Of a stretch of 64,000 bases of DNA, positions 35,457-44,185 are shown piece after piece (position 1 is the stretch's first letter; every line of letters starts with the position of its first letter). The notes under the pieces were generated by a model, which had not been told where the DNA came from, made no database searches, and saw only the letters and a list, made by a program, of their open reading frames with translations. The translations under genes were made by a program, and so were the position numbers. The stretch is from Intrasporangiaceae bacterium URHB0013 (GTDB lineage: Bacteria > Actinomycetota > Actinomycetes > Actinomycetales > Dermatophilaceae): positions 62,001 through 126,000 of the forward strand of contig JIBA01000013.1 in assembly GCA_000620545.1 (NCBI GenBank), written 5' to 3'.

Positions 35457-37592
35457 TCACCGGCGGGCGTTGGCGACGCCGACAGGCAGGAACCGGGAGC
35501 CGGTCACGGCCTCGGCCACTCCGGTGCGGTCGAGGAGCGGGGTGATGCCACCGTTCCAGAACTGGAACCCCGCACCGGTGATCATCGCGAGGTCGATGTC
35601 CATCGGCGCCTGGGCGACGCCCTCGTCGAGCATCCGGCGCGCCTCGTCGGCGAGCACGGTGAGCACCCGCTCGCGCACCTGGGCGAGGTCGAGAACGACC
35701 GGCTCGACCGGCCTCTCGATCAGCTCGGCGACCTCGGGGTCGAGGACCGGACGGCCCGAGCTGAGGTCGTAGAAGCCGCGCTTGCCGGCCGCGACGATCC
35801 GCTGGAGCGTCGGCGAGGCGTAGAAGCGGTCGGGGAAGGCCTGCACCAGCGTCTCGCCGTTGTGCAGCGCGATGGCCGGACCGACGAGCCCGATGAGGAC
35901 GAACGGCGGCATCGGCGCGAGACCGGCGAAGGCGCGGTCGACGACCTCGATCGGCGTGCCCTCGTCGAGGATCTTCGCTGCCTCGCCCATGAAGCGGCCG
36001 AGGAGACGGTTGACGATGAACGAGGGCCGGTCGGCCGCGCGGATGCACGTCTTCCTCAGGGCCTTGCCGACGGCGAAGGCCGTCGCGAGGGTGGCGTCAT
36101 CGGTGTGCTCGCCCGGGATGATCTCGAGCAGCGGCATGACGGCCACGGGGTTGAAGAAGTGGAAGCCGACGACGCGCTCCGGGTGCGAGAGCTTCGAGGC
36201 CATCTCGGCGATCGACAGGCTCGAGGTGTTGGTGGCGAGCACGCACTCGGGCGAGACGACGGCCTCGACCTCGGCGAAGACCTGCTGCTTGACCGACATC
36301 TCCTCGAAGACCGCCTCGATGACGAAGTCGGCGTCGGCGAAGCCGTCCTTGCTCGTCGACCCGGTGACGAGGGCCCGGTAGCGGTTGAGCCGGTCGGGGC
36401 CCAGGCGTCCCTTGCCCGCGAGCTTGTCGAGCTCGGCGTGGACGTAGCCGACGCCCTTGGCGACGCGCTCGTCGTCGATGTCGGTCAGCACGACCGGCAC
36501 CTGCAGGCGCTGGATGAAGAGCAGCGCGAGCTGGCTCGCCATGAGCCCCGCCCCGACGATGCCGACCTTGGTGACGGGACGCGCGAGCGCCTTGTCCGGG
36601 GCACCGGCCGGGCGCTTGGCACGCTTCTGCACGAGGTCGAAGGCGTAGAGGCCGGCGCGCAGCTCGTCGCTCATGAGCAGATCGGCGAGCACCTCGTCCT
36701 CGGCGGCGAAGCCCTCCTCGCGGGTCGCGGTGCGCGCCGCGGCGAGCAGGTCGAGGGCGGCATACGGGCTCCTCGCCTGGCGACCGGTCTTGACGTCGGC
36801 GAGGCCCTTCGCCTTGGCGATGGCGGTGCTCCACGCCGTCTCGTCACGGTCGACCTCGGCACGCTCGACGGTGACCTCACCCGACAGGACTCGGGCCGCC
36901 CACGCGACGGACTCCTCGAGGAAGTCGGCGGGCTCGAGGAGGACGTCCGCCATGCCGAGGCGGTACGCGTCGACGCCCTTCAGCATGCGGTTCTGGCTCA
37001 GCGGGTTGTCGATGACGACCGTGATCGCCTTCTCGACACCGATGAGGTTGGGCAGCATCCAGCAACCGCCCCACCCGGGGACCAGTCCGAGGAAGACCTC
37101 GGGCAGCGCGACGGCTGGGACACCGGCGCTCATGGTGCGGTAGGTCGCGGACAGTGCCAGCTCGACGCCCCCGCCCATGGCCGCGCCGTTGACGAAGGCG
37201 AAGGTCGGGACCGGCAGGTCGGAGAAGGCCGCGTATGCCGTGTGGCCGGCCCGGGCGATCGCGAGCGCCTGCTCGCGCGATCCGATGAACGGCACACCCG
37301 ACAGGTCGGCGCCGACGGCGAAGACGAACGGCTTGCCGGTGACGGCGACGGCGACGATCTCGCCGGCCTCGGCACGCTCACGCAGGTGGGCCACGGTGGC
37401 CGTGAGCCCGGCGATCGACTGCGGGCCGAACGTGTTGGGCCTCGTGTGGTCGAAGCCGTTGTCGAGGGTGACGAGCGCGAGCGTGCCTGCCCCTGCGGGG
37501 AGGGCGATGTCCTGGACGGGCGTGCGTGTCACGACCTCGGTCGCGAACTCGGAAGCGGCGGTGGGCTTCTCGGTGGTCGTGGCGGCGCTCAC
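35457..37592 (-). CDS. fadB: Fatty-acid oxidation complex alpha subunit (enoyl-CoA hydratase / 3-hydroxyacyl-CoA dehydrogenase)
   Basis: A 711-aa bifunctional beta-oxidation enzyme. The N-terminal crotonase domain (about 25-215) has FAVGADLSGVPF and GAAMGGGVELALS. The dehydrogenase domain begins VGIVGAGLMASQLAL (about 325) with DTDI-like DIDDERVAKG, NTSSLSIAEMA and HFFNPVAVMPLLEI (catalytic His), then C-terminal dimer domains. GTG 37592 overlaps the thiolase stop (GTGA), so both subunits are coupled. A decayed fragment of its 5' end lies at 45531-45604. Confidence 0.93.
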   Translation of the reverse strand: MSAATTTEKPTAASEFATEVVTRTPVQDIALPAGAGTLALVTLDNGFDHTRPNTFGPQSIAGLTATVAHLRERAEAGEIVAVAVTGKPFVFAVGADLSGVPFIGSREQALAIARAGHTAYAAFSDLPVPTFAFVNGAAMGGGVELALSATYRTMSAGVPAVALPEVFLGLVPGWGGCWMLPNLIGVEKAITVVIDNPLSQNRMLKGVDAYRLGMADVLLEPADFLEESVAWAARVLSGEVTVERAEVDRDETAWSTAIAKAKGLADVKTGRQARSPYAALDLLAAARTATREEGFAAEDEVLADLLMSDELRAGLYAFDLVQKRAKRPAGAPDKALARPVTKVGIVGAGLMASQLALLFIQRLQVPVVLTDIDDERVAKGVGYVHAELDKLAGKGRLGPDRLNRYRALVTGSTSKDGFADADFVIEAVFEEMSVKQQVFAEVEAVVSPECVLATNTSSLSIAEMASKLSHPERVVGFHFFNPVAVMPLLEIIPGEHTDDATLATAFAVGKALRKTCIRAADRPSFIVNRLLGRFMGEAAKILDEGTPIEVVDRAFAGLAPMPPFVLIGLVGPAIALHNGETLVQAFPDRFYASPTLQRIVAAGKRGFYDLSSGRPVLDPEVAELIERPVEPVVLDLAQVRERVLTVLADEARRMLDEGVAQAPMDIDLAMITGAGFQFWNGGITPLLDRTGVAEAVTGSRFLPVGVANARR

Positions 37593-38836
37593 TGGGCGAT
37601 CTCCTGGGTGGCGGGGGACGGGGCGTCGACGCTCGTGGCGTAGTCGGCGTGGTGCGGGTTCTCCCAGATGACGGCGCCGCCCATGCCGATGCCGATGCAC
37701 ATGGCGGTCAGGCCGTAGCGGACCTCGGGGTGCTCCTCGAACTGGCGGGAGAGCTGGGTCATGAGGCGCACGCCGGAGCTCGCGAGCGGGTGACCGGTGG
37801 CGATGGCCCCGCCGTACTCGTTGACGCGCGGGTCGTCGTCGGCGATGCCGAAGTGGTCGAGGAAGGCGAGCACCTGCACGGCGAAGGCCTCGTTGAGCTC
37901 GAAGAGGCCGATGTCCTCGATGCGCAGCCCGGCCTTGGCGAGTGCCTTCTCGGTGGCGGGGACCGGGCCGACTCCCATCACCTCGGGCTCGACGCCGACG
38001 AACGAGAACGACACGAGGCGCATCCGGACCGGCAGGCCCAGGTCGGCCGCTGCCTGCTCGGAGGCGAGCAGGCAGGCGGTCGCGCCGTCGTTGAGGCCAG
38101 CGGCATTGCCCGCGGTGACGTTGCCGTGCGCGCGGAAGGGCGTCTTGAGCAGGCCGAGGTCGTCGACGGTCGTGCCGGGTCGCGGCGGCTCGTCGGCGGT
38201 GGCGAGGCCCCAGCCGTGCTCGGCGTGCCGCGTCGCGACGGTGACGAGGTCGCGCTGGATCTTACCGTCGGCATACGCCCGCTCCAGCTTGTCCTGGCTG
38301 CCGACGGCGAAGACGTCGGAGCGCTGCTTGGTCAGGTGCGGGAAGCGGTCGTGGAGGTTCTCGGCGGTCTTGCCCATGACGAGCGCGTCGGGGTCGACGA
38401 TCTTCTCGGCGACGATGCGCGGGTTGGGGTCGACGCCCTCGCCCATGGGATGGCGGCCCATGTGCTCGACACCGCCGGCGATGGCGACGTCGTAGGCGCC
38501 GAAGGCGATCGAGCTGGCGGTGGTGGTCACGGCGGTCATCGCGCCGGCGCACATGCGGTCGATCGAGTAGCCGGGTGTCGTGTGGGGCAGCCCCGAGAGG
38601 AGGGCGGCCGTGCGGCCCAGGGTGAGCCCCTGGTCGCCGATCTGGGTGGTCGCCGCGATCGCGACCTCCTCGACCTTGTGCTTCGGCAGGTTCGGGTTGC
38701 GGTGCAGCAGCTCGCGGATGCACCGGATGACGAGGTCGTCGGCACGGGTCTCGGCATACATGCCCTTGTCGCCGGCCTTGCCGAACGGCGTGCGGACGCC
38801 GTCGACGAAGACGACCTCGTTGAGTGCGCGGGGCAC
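37589..38836 (-). CDS. fadA: Acetyl-CoA C-acyltransferase (thiolase), beta subunit of the fatty-acid oxidation complex
   Basis: A 415-aa thiolase that cleaves 3-ketoacyl-CoA to acetyl-CoA and a shortened acyl-CoA. The nucleophilic Cys is in DRMCAGAMTAV, the His in ATGHPLASSG and the second Cys in AMCIGIGMGGA. Start GTG 38836 (VPRALNEVVFVDGVRTPFG) has AGGAGG at ideal spacing; upstream in-frame codons look non-coding. It is the first gene of the fadAB operon. A 427-bp region containing a repeat array lies upstream. Confidence 0.94.
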   Translation of the reverse strand: MPRALNEVVFVDGVRTPFGKAGDKGMYAETRADDLVIRCIRELLHRNPNLPKHKVEEVAIAATTQIGDQGLTLGRTAALLSGLPHTTPGYSIDRMCAGAMTAVTTTASSIAFGAYDVAIAGGVEHMGRHPMGEGVDPNPRIVAEKIVDPDALVMGKTAENLHDRFPHLTKQRSDVFAVGSQDKLERAYADGKIQRDLVTVATRHAEHGWGLATADEPPRPGTTVDDLGLLKTPFRAHGNVTAGNAAGLNDGATACLLASEQAAADLGLPVRMRLVSFSFVGVEPEVMGVGPVPATEKALAKAGLRIEDIGLFELNEAFAVQVLAFLDHFGIADDDPRVNEYGGAIATGHPLASSGVRLMTQLSRQFEEHPEVRYGLTAMCIGIGMGGAVIWENPHHADYATSVDAPSPATQEIAQ

Positions 38837-38996
38837 GGTGCCTCCTGGTGGGTCGTGGGTGATCGCTGGACCAGCGGTCGATGGGCCGGCCGCGACGCCG
38901 CGCGACCTCCTTGATCCTACTTCCCGGTAACTTCGGGGCAACGGGGCCGAGGGTGAGCCTCCTCACCCGAGCGCAGATTTTGCCGCCGGGCGGGTG

Positions 38997-39250
38997 CGAC
39001 ATCTCCCGCGCTTCGGTCCGGATCGCGCGCTCGCAGCAGGAGCGCGCGAAACCTGCACCTGGCGCGCGACATCTCCCGCGCTTAGGACCGGATCGCGCGC
39101 TCACAGCAGGAGCGCGCGAAACCTGCATCGGGCGCGCGGGACCTGCATCGGGACGGCGGGACCTGCATCGGGCGCGCGAAACCTGCACCGGGCGCGCGAC
39201 ATCTCCCGCGCTTCGCTCCTGGACCGCGCGCTCGCAGCAGGAGCGCGCGA
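38997..39250. repeat. 70-bp tandem repeat array, three hairpin units
   Basis: Three copies of the 27-bp hairpin (T/C)CGCGCGCTC-N7-GAGCGCGCGA lie at 39023-39049, 39093-39119 and 39224-39250; the loop is GCAGCAG or ACAGCAG. Units 1 and 2 are 70 bp apart with the linker CATCTCCCGCGCTT; between units 2 and 3 a shorter motif has expanded. The array is directly downstream of the RNase D gene and is a strong candidate for transcript termination or mRNA 3' protection. Confidence 0.85.
39121..39200. repeat. Four tandem 20-bp subrepeats inside the array
   Basis: Four consecutive 20-bp units begin at 39121, 39141, 39161 and 39181, each starting ACCTGCA followed by T or C, then CGGG and a GC-rich tail. 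They derive from the linker segment that follows each hairpin and show local slippage expansion. Confidence 0.85.
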
Positions 39251-39263
39251 AACGGGGGGTCGG

Positions 39264-40550
39264 TCAGGTGGGTGGGTTCTCGCTGCATGCGAGCGAGATG
39301 AGCGGCGCGGTGATCGTCGTCTGCCACCGCCGGGCGCCCATGGCCGCGAGTGCCTCGGCCACCTCGGTGGTCGAGGGTGCTGCGGGGCCTTCCCAGAGGA
39401 ACCGGCGCAGCAGGTCGGGGGTCAGCAGGTTCTCGACCGGCACGGCCAGCTCGTCGGAGATCGCACCGAGCAGCTCCCGTGCGCGTGCCAGACGTGCCGC
39501 GGCGACCGGGTCCCGGTCGGCCCACGCCTTGGGCGGCGGCGGCCCGCTCGGCGGCAGGGCCAGGACGGGCAGGTCGGACTCGGGCAGCTGGAGCGCCCGC
39601 GCGACGACCTCGATGATCGCCTCCTGGTGGCGGCGCACCGAGCGGGCGAGCCGCGGCTCGGCGGAGCCCACCGTGCGCGGCGGCTTCGTCGCGCGCTGGT
39701 TGGCGATCGCGATCTCGCTGATCGCGGCGTCCGGCAGCACCCGCCCGGGCGAGGTGTCGCGCTGCTGGGCCGCGGCATCCCGCCACAGCCACAGCTCACG
39801 GACGATGGCCAGACCGCGACGGCCCCGCACCTTGTGCATCCCGGACGTGCGCCGCCACGGGTCGACGCGGGCCTCGGGGCCGGTGAACTTGAGCAGGTGC
39901 TCGAACTCCTCCGCCGCCCACCCGGCCTTGCCCTGCGAGGTGAGCTCGGCGCCCACCGCGTCCCGCAGGTCGACGAGCACCTCGACGTCGAGGGCGGCAT
40001 ACCGCAGCCACGGCTCGGGCAACGGTCGCACCGACCAGTCGACCGCCGAGTGCTCCTTGGCCAGCTGGAGACCGAGGTAGTGCTCGACCATGGCACCCAG
40101 TCCGACGCGGGGCAGGCCCGCTAGTCGGCCGCCGAGCTCGGTGTCGAAGAGCGACGTGGGGTGCAGACCGACCTCGGCAAGGCACGGAAGGTCCTGGGTG
40201 GCCGCGTGCAGGATCCACTCGGCGTCGCCGATGGCCTCACCGACGGGGGAGAGGTCGGGGCAGGCGATGGGGTCGATGAGCCACGTCCCGGAGCCCTCGC
40301 GCCGGATCTGCACGAGGTAGGCGCGCTGGCCGTAGCGATAGCCCGACGCCCGCTCAGCGTCGATGCCGACCGGCCCGGTGCCGGCGCCGATGGCCTCCGC
40401 GGCCCGCATCAGGGTGCGCTCGTCGACGACGACGTCGGGCACGCCGTCACGCGGGTGGGTCAGTGGAACGAGGTCGGGGACGAGGTCTGGTGCGAGGTCG
40501 GCGGCGGTGTCGTCGAGGTCGGCGGTGGGCTCGTTCGGCTCTGCCGTCAC
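39264..40550 (-). CDS. rnd: Ribonuclease D-like 3'-5' exonuclease with HRDC domain
   Basis: A 428-aa DEDD-type exonuclease of RNA 3' ends. The exonuclease domain (about 35-205) has GIDAERASGYRYGQRAYLVQ (D and E metal ligands), ILHAATQDLPCL and YAALDVEVL. An HRDC domain follows (about 215-295, WLWRDAAAQQRDTSPGRVLPDAAI). The N-terminal 25 residues are acidic. GTG 40550 overlaps the DUF3000 stop, an arrangement often seen in actinobacteria, and both genes are transcribed away from hemE. Confidence 0.88.
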   Translation of the reverse strand: MTAEPNEPTADLDDTAADLAPDLVPDLVPLTHPRDGVPDVVVDERTLMRAAEAIGAGTGPVGIDAERASGYRYGQRAYLVQIRREGSGTWLIDPIACPDLSPVGEAIGDAEWILHAATQDLPCLAEVGLHPTSLFDTELGGRLAGLPRVGLGAMVEHYLGLQLAKEHSAVDWSVRPLPEPWLRYAALDVEVLVDLRDAVGAELTSQGKAGWAAEEFEHLLKFTGPEARVDPWRRTSGMHKVRGRRGLAIVRELWLWRDAAAQQRDTSPGRVLPDAAISEIAIANQRATKPPRTVGSAEPRLARSVRRHQEAIIEVVARALQLPESDLPVLALPPSGPPPPKAWADRDPVAAARLARARELLGAISDELAVPVENLLTPDLLRRFLWEGPAAPSTTEVAEALAAMGARRWQTTITAPLISLACSENPPT

Positions 40551-41131
40551 CGTCGCTGCCCCGGCAGGGGGACGACGCCGTCGGGCAGCGGCGGGATGCC
40601 GGCGATGGTGCACAGCATGTCGGCCCAGGCGCGCAGGTGGTCCGTGGCGTCTCCGCCCACCGGTGTCCACGAGGCGCGGATCTCCATCTCGACGCTCGCC
40701 TCGCGGTCGGCGAGACCCGCGAAGCTCTCGCTGACCACACGGGTCACCGTGCCGGCCTCGGCGGTCCACCCGAGGTTGCGGTTCGTCAGGGAGTCGGTGA
40801 GCCACGACCACCCGACGGCACCGAGCATCGGGTCACCGGCGAGCTCGGGCTCGAGCTCGGCCCGCGCGAACGTGACGATGCGCCACTGGCCGTCCCACGT
40901 GTCAGGCGCCGCAGGGTCGTGCAACAGCACGAACCGACCGGTCGCGAGGTCGTCGTCCGGGTCCGCGACGTCGATGACGTCGGCCGTCAGCGCTGCGGCG
41001 TAGGGCGCGATGCGGGTCGGCGCCGGCACCTCGGTCAGACGCACCTCGGAGCGCAGACGGACGTCCCGCAGGGCGTCCAGCGTCCTTGCGAAGACCGCGC
41101 CGTGGTTGCCCGGCAACGTTCGGGTGTGCAC
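40547..41131 (-). CDS. DUF3000 family protein
   Basis: A 194-aa soluble protein of the actinobacterial DUF3000 family. Recognisable segments are EVRLTEVPAPTRIAPYAAAL, GRFVLLHDPAAPDTWDGQWRIV and the C-terminal RAWADMLCTIAGIPPLPDGV. Function unknown; the usual neighbours are RNase D downstream and hemE divergent, exactly as here. GTG 41131 is supported by TACGCT 6 nt upstream. Its last codons overlap the RNase D start by 4 bp. Confidence 0.83.
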   Translation of the reverse strand: MHTRTLPGNHGAVFARTLDALRDVRLRSEVRLTEVPAPTRIAPYAAALTADVIDVADPDDDLATGRFVLLHDPAAPDTWDGQWRIVTFARAELEPELAGDPMLGAVGWSWLTDSLTNRNLGWTAEAGTVTRVVSESFAGLADREASVEMEIRASWTPVGGDATDHLRAWADMLCTIAGIPPLPDGVVPLPGQRR

Positions 41132-41137
41132 CAGATG

Positions 41138-41143
41138 AGCGTA
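41138..41143 (-). promoter_or_regulatory. -10 hexamer TACGCT of a leaderless promoter
   Basis: TACGCT on the minus strand ends 6 nt before GTG 41131 of the DUF3000-rnd operon. It also overlaps a GTATGCC heptamer copy (41141-41147). Confidence 0.5.
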
Positions 41144-41213
41144 TGCCGGACTCGGTCGATCTGTCCTCAGGGCGCGCCGGATGCGCGTGGCGAGGGAGCG
41201 CCCGCCTGCGTGG

Positions 41214-41219
41214 CAGGAT
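41214..41219 (+). promoter_or_regulatory. -10 hexamer CAGGAT of a leaderless promoter
   Basis: CAGGAT ends 6 nt before GTG 41226 of hemE, and no Shine-Dalgarno sequence is visible. Confidence 0.45.
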
Positions 41220-41225
41220 TGTCCG

Positions 41226-42278
41226 GTGCCGACCACAGCCCCGCCAGACACCCGCCACAGCGACCTCGTCCGCGCTGCGCGCCGCGAGTCGGTGACCCGG
41301 ACGCCGGTGTGGTTCATGCGCCAGGCCGGGCGTTCGCTGCCGGAGTACCGCGCCGTCCGCGAGGGCATCCCCATGCTCGAGTCGTGCATGCGTCCCGACC
41401 TCGTCACCGAGATCACGCTGCAGCCCGTGCGCCGCCACGGCGTCGACGCCGCCATCTTCTTCAGTGACATCGTCGTGCCGCTCAAGGCCATCGGCGTCGA
41501 CCTCGACATCGTCCCCGGCGTCGGGCCCGTCATGGCCCACCCGATCCGCACCGTGGCCGATCTCGACCAGCTCGTCCCGCTGACCGCCGAGCACGTCCCC
41601 TTCGTCACCGAGGCCGTGAGCCAGCTCGTGCGCGAGCTCGGCGACACGCCGCTGATCGGCTTCGCCGGCGCACCCTTCACCCTCGCGTCCTACCTCGTCG
41701 AGGGCGGTCCCTCGAAAAACCACGAGAAGACCAAGGCGCTGATGCACGGCGACCCCGGGCTGTGGGATGCGTTGTGCGCGAGGCTGGCCCAGATCTCGGG
41801 GGAGTTCCTCCGCGTCCAGGCCCAAGCCGGGGCCAGCGCCGTCCAGCTGTTCGACTCGTGGGCCGGTGCGCTGTCGCGCGCCGACTACGCCTCGCGGGCG
41901 ATGCCGCACTCCGCGGTCGCGCTGGCGGCCGTCGAGGACCTCGACGTGCCGCGGATCCACTTCGGAGTGGGCACCGGTGAGCTGCTGCGCCTCATGGGTG
42001 AGGCGGGCGCCGAGGTCGTCGGCGTCGACTACCGCGTGTCGCTGACCGACGCCGCGGAGCGGCTCGGGCCCACGTATGCCGTCCAGGGCAACCTCGATCC
42101 CGCGCTGCTCTTCGCGCCGTGGGAGGTCCTCGAGCGGCGCGTGCGCGAGATCGTGGAAGAGGGACGCCGCGCGCCTGGCCACATCTTCAACCTCGGTCAT
42201 GGTGTGCTGCCCACCGTGGACCCCGACGTGCTGACCCGGGTCACCGCGCTCGTCCACGAGTGCTCGAGCCGCCGATGA
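41226..42278 (+). CDS. hemE: Uroporphyrinogen decarboxylase
   Basis: Removes four carboxyl groups from uroporphyrinogen III to give coproporphyrinogen III. The 350-aa protein has the two signature regions [16 protein letters not shown] and [17 protein letters not shown], the catalytic aspartate in [13 protein letters not shown], and the C-terminal [14 protein letters not shown] 41226 is supported by the upstream hexamer. Its stop overlaps the murJ start (ATGA). With cgoX and chdC further along and hemH at the left end, it belongs to the coproporphyrin-dependent route. Confidence 0.95.
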   Translation: MPTTAPPDTRHSDLVRAARRESVTRTPVWFMRQAGRSLPEYRAVREGIPMLESCMRPDLVTEITLQPVRRHGVDAAIFFSDIVVPLKAIGVDLDIVPGVGPVMAHPIRTVADLDQLVPLTAEHVPFVTEAVSQLVRELGDTPLIGFAGAPFTLASYLVEGGPSKNHEKTKALMHGDPGLWDALCARLAQISGEFLRVQAQAGASAVQLFDSWAGALSRADYASRAMPHSAVALAAVEDLDVPRIHFGVGTGELLRLMGEAGAEVVGVDYRVSLTDAAERLGPTYAVQGNLDPALLFAPWEVLERRVREIVEEGRRAPGHIFNLGHGVLPTVDPDVLTRVTALVHECSSRR

Positions 42279-43960
42279 CGACGGCGGCACCGTCCGTTGC
42301 TCGCTCCAGCCTCACGATGCTCGGTGGGTCTGTCGCGTCGCGCGTGCTCGGCATCCTGCGCAACGCCCTCATCACCGCCATCATCGGGGCGACGTTCGCC
42401 GGCGACGCCTTCTCGCTCGCGAACACCCTGCCCAACGTGCTGTACGTCCTCGCCGCAGGCGGCATCCTCAACGCGGTGCTGATCCCGTCCCTCGCGCGCG
42501 CCATGAAGCTCGAGGACGGCGGTCAGGAGTTCACCGACCGCGTCATCACGCTCGCGCTCGCCGCCATGGCGGCCATCACGGTCCTGGTCATGGCGGGCGC
42601 CGCGGGGTTCGTCTGGCTGCTCGCCCGCAACTCGTCACCGCAGTTCAAGGACCTCGCGCTCGCCTTCTCGCTGATCTGCCTGCCGCAGATCTTCTTCTAC
42701 GGCCTCTTCGCGCTGCTCGGCCAGATCCTCAATGCACGAGGGCGGTTCGGTGCCTTCGCCTGGGCGCCGTTCCTCGCCAACATCGTCGCGGTCGCCGGCC
42801 TCCTCCTCTTTCTCGTGATCTTCCCGCAGCCGCACCTCGCCGGTCCGGACGGCAACCCCCGCCCGCGTGATCCGTCCGAGTGGACCGGACCGATGATCTG
42901 GCTCTTCGCCGGCTCGGCGACGCTGTCGGTCATGGTCCAGGCGCTCTCGCTCGTGCCCGCCCTGCGCCGCACGGGGTTCCGCTACCGGCCGCGCTGGGGC
43001 CTGCGCGGCGTCGGTCTGGGCGGGGTCAGCCGGCTGGCCGTCTGGGCCTTCGGCGGACTCGCGATCTCCCAGCTCGGCTTCTTCATCAGCCAGAGCGTCC
43101 TCAACAACGCGACGTCGGAGGCCTCGGTCCTCGGTCTCGAGGGCGAGGTGCGCGGCCCGGCTGCCTACGGCATCGCCTTCACCCTCTTCATGCTGCCGCA
43201 CGCGTTCGTGACGACGTCGATCATCACGGCGCTCTTCCCGCGGTTCTCCGCCTCAGCGGCCTCCGGGGACACGGCCGGCCTGCGTCGGGACTTCCGCACC
43301 GGACTGACGACGCCCCTCGTCGCCAACGTGCCGATCATGGTGGCGGTCATCGTGCTCGCGCACCCGATCGTCTCCTTGCTCTACCCCGGCATCGACGACC
43401 GGTCCGTCGACGTGGCCGCCAGCGTGCTCGTGATCATGATCCTGGGCCTCGTGCCGTTCGGTCTCGACCTGCTCTGCTACCGCATGTTCTTCGCCCTCGA
43501 GCACGGGAGGCCGACGGTCGTCATGCAGGTGCTGCTCACCGGCACCAGTGCCCTCGCCGGCGTCGTGACGCTCTTCATCAACCCGATCTGGGCCATCGCG
43601 GTCATGGCGATGGGCCAGACCGTGGGCAACGTCGCGAGCTCTGCCGGCGGGCTCTACCTGCTGCGGAAGCGCACCGGCAGCCTCGGTCTCATGGGGGCCG
43701 TCGTCACGGCATCGCGGGTCGGGGTCGCCGCGGCCGTCGCCGGAGTCGTCGCCTGGGGCGTCACCCTCGTCCTCGACCCCATCACGAGCGCGGCCGTCGA
43801 CGGCTCGTCCTCGATCCTCAAGCAGATGTTCGCCAGCGCTCTCGAGATCGGCCTGGTCGGTGTCGTCTTCGGTGTCATCTACCTGGGCATCGCGCACGCG
43901 CTGCACGTGCGCGAGATCCGTCAGGTGGCAGACATGGTCCGCCGACGGCTCCGCCGCTGA
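42275..43960 (+). CDS. murJ: MurJ-like integral membrane flippase (MviN family)
   Basis: A 561-aa MOP-superfamily protein with about 14 helices, related to the lipid II flippase MurJ. Family features are [33 protein letters not shown] near the N-terminus, [22 protein letters not shown] and [15 protein letters not shown]. Actinobacteria often have more than one MviN-type gene, and the housekeeping copy normally lies near the origin and carries a kinase-like tail; this shorter copy, coupled to hemE, may therefore be a paralogue with another lipid-linked substrate (inference). Confidence 0.83.
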   Translation: MTTAAPSVARSSLTMLGGSVASRVLGILRNALITAIIGATFAGDAFSLANTLPNVLYVLAAGGILNAVLIPSLARAMKLEDGGQEFTDRVITLALAAMAAITVLVMAGAAGFVWLLARNSSPQFKDLALAFSLICLPQIFFYGLFALLGQILNARGRFGAFAWAPFLANIVAVAGLLLFLVIFPQPHLAGPDGNPRPRDPSEWTGPMIWLFAGSATLSVMVQALSLVPALRRTGFRYRPRWGLRGVGLGGVSRLAVWAFGGLAISQLGFFISQSVLNNATSEASVLGLEGEVRGPAAYGIAFTLFMLPHAFVTTSIITALFPRFSASAASGDTAGLRRDFRTGLTTPLVANVPIMVAVIVLAHPIVSLLYPGIDDRSVDVAASVLVIMILGLVPFGLDLLCYRMFFALEHGRPTVVMQVLLTGTSALAGVVTLFINPIWAIAVMAMGQTVGNVASSAGGLYLLRKRTGSLGLMGAVVTASRVGVAAAVAGVVAWGVTLVLDPITSAAVDGSSSILKQMFASALEIGLVGVVFGVIYLGIAHALHVREIRQVADMVRRRLRR

Positions 43961-43980
43961 CCCAGCCCCCGCCGGCGGTC

Positions 43981-44161
43981 GTCCGCCCGCGTGGGAGCCA
44001 TCGTCGGCCTCGCGCCGTGGTGACGCATGGTGAGCCGTGGACCGCTGGCCCGGTCGGCGACGGTCGTCCGCCCAGCGCCGTTGGGAGCCGTCGTCGGCCT
44101 GGCGCGTGGTGACGCATGGTGAGCCGTGGTCCGCTGGCCCGGTCGGCGGCGCTTGTCCGCC
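43981..44161. repeat. Two tandem copies of an 85-89 bp repeat
   Basis: A block starting GTCCGCC (43981) recurs from 44066, with a third GTCCGCC at 44155. The most conserved core, GTGACGCATGGTGAGCCGTGG, minus its last base, is identical at 44020 and 44109, 89 bp apart. The repeat fills the gap between the ends of murJ and the DUF4349 gene and may help end both convergent transcripts. Confidence 0.75.
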
Positions 44162-44185
44162 TCGAGCCGTCGGCGCCTCAGGACG

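Larger units (their letters stand above)
38837..39263. other. Intergenic region, fadA promoter side plus repeat array
   Basis: About 160 bp next to fadA (38837-38996) should contain its promoter; I see no clear -35/-10 pair or operator. The remaining 250 bp are the repeat array described separately, ending 14 bp from the RNase D stop codon. No protein is called here: open frames across the array exist in several frames because the repeat lacks stops. Confidence 0.6.

Noticed and set aside
38997-39250. CRISPR-like look of the repeat array
   Set aside because: Units follow without unique spacers, spacing segments are themselves repeated, and no cas gene is near.
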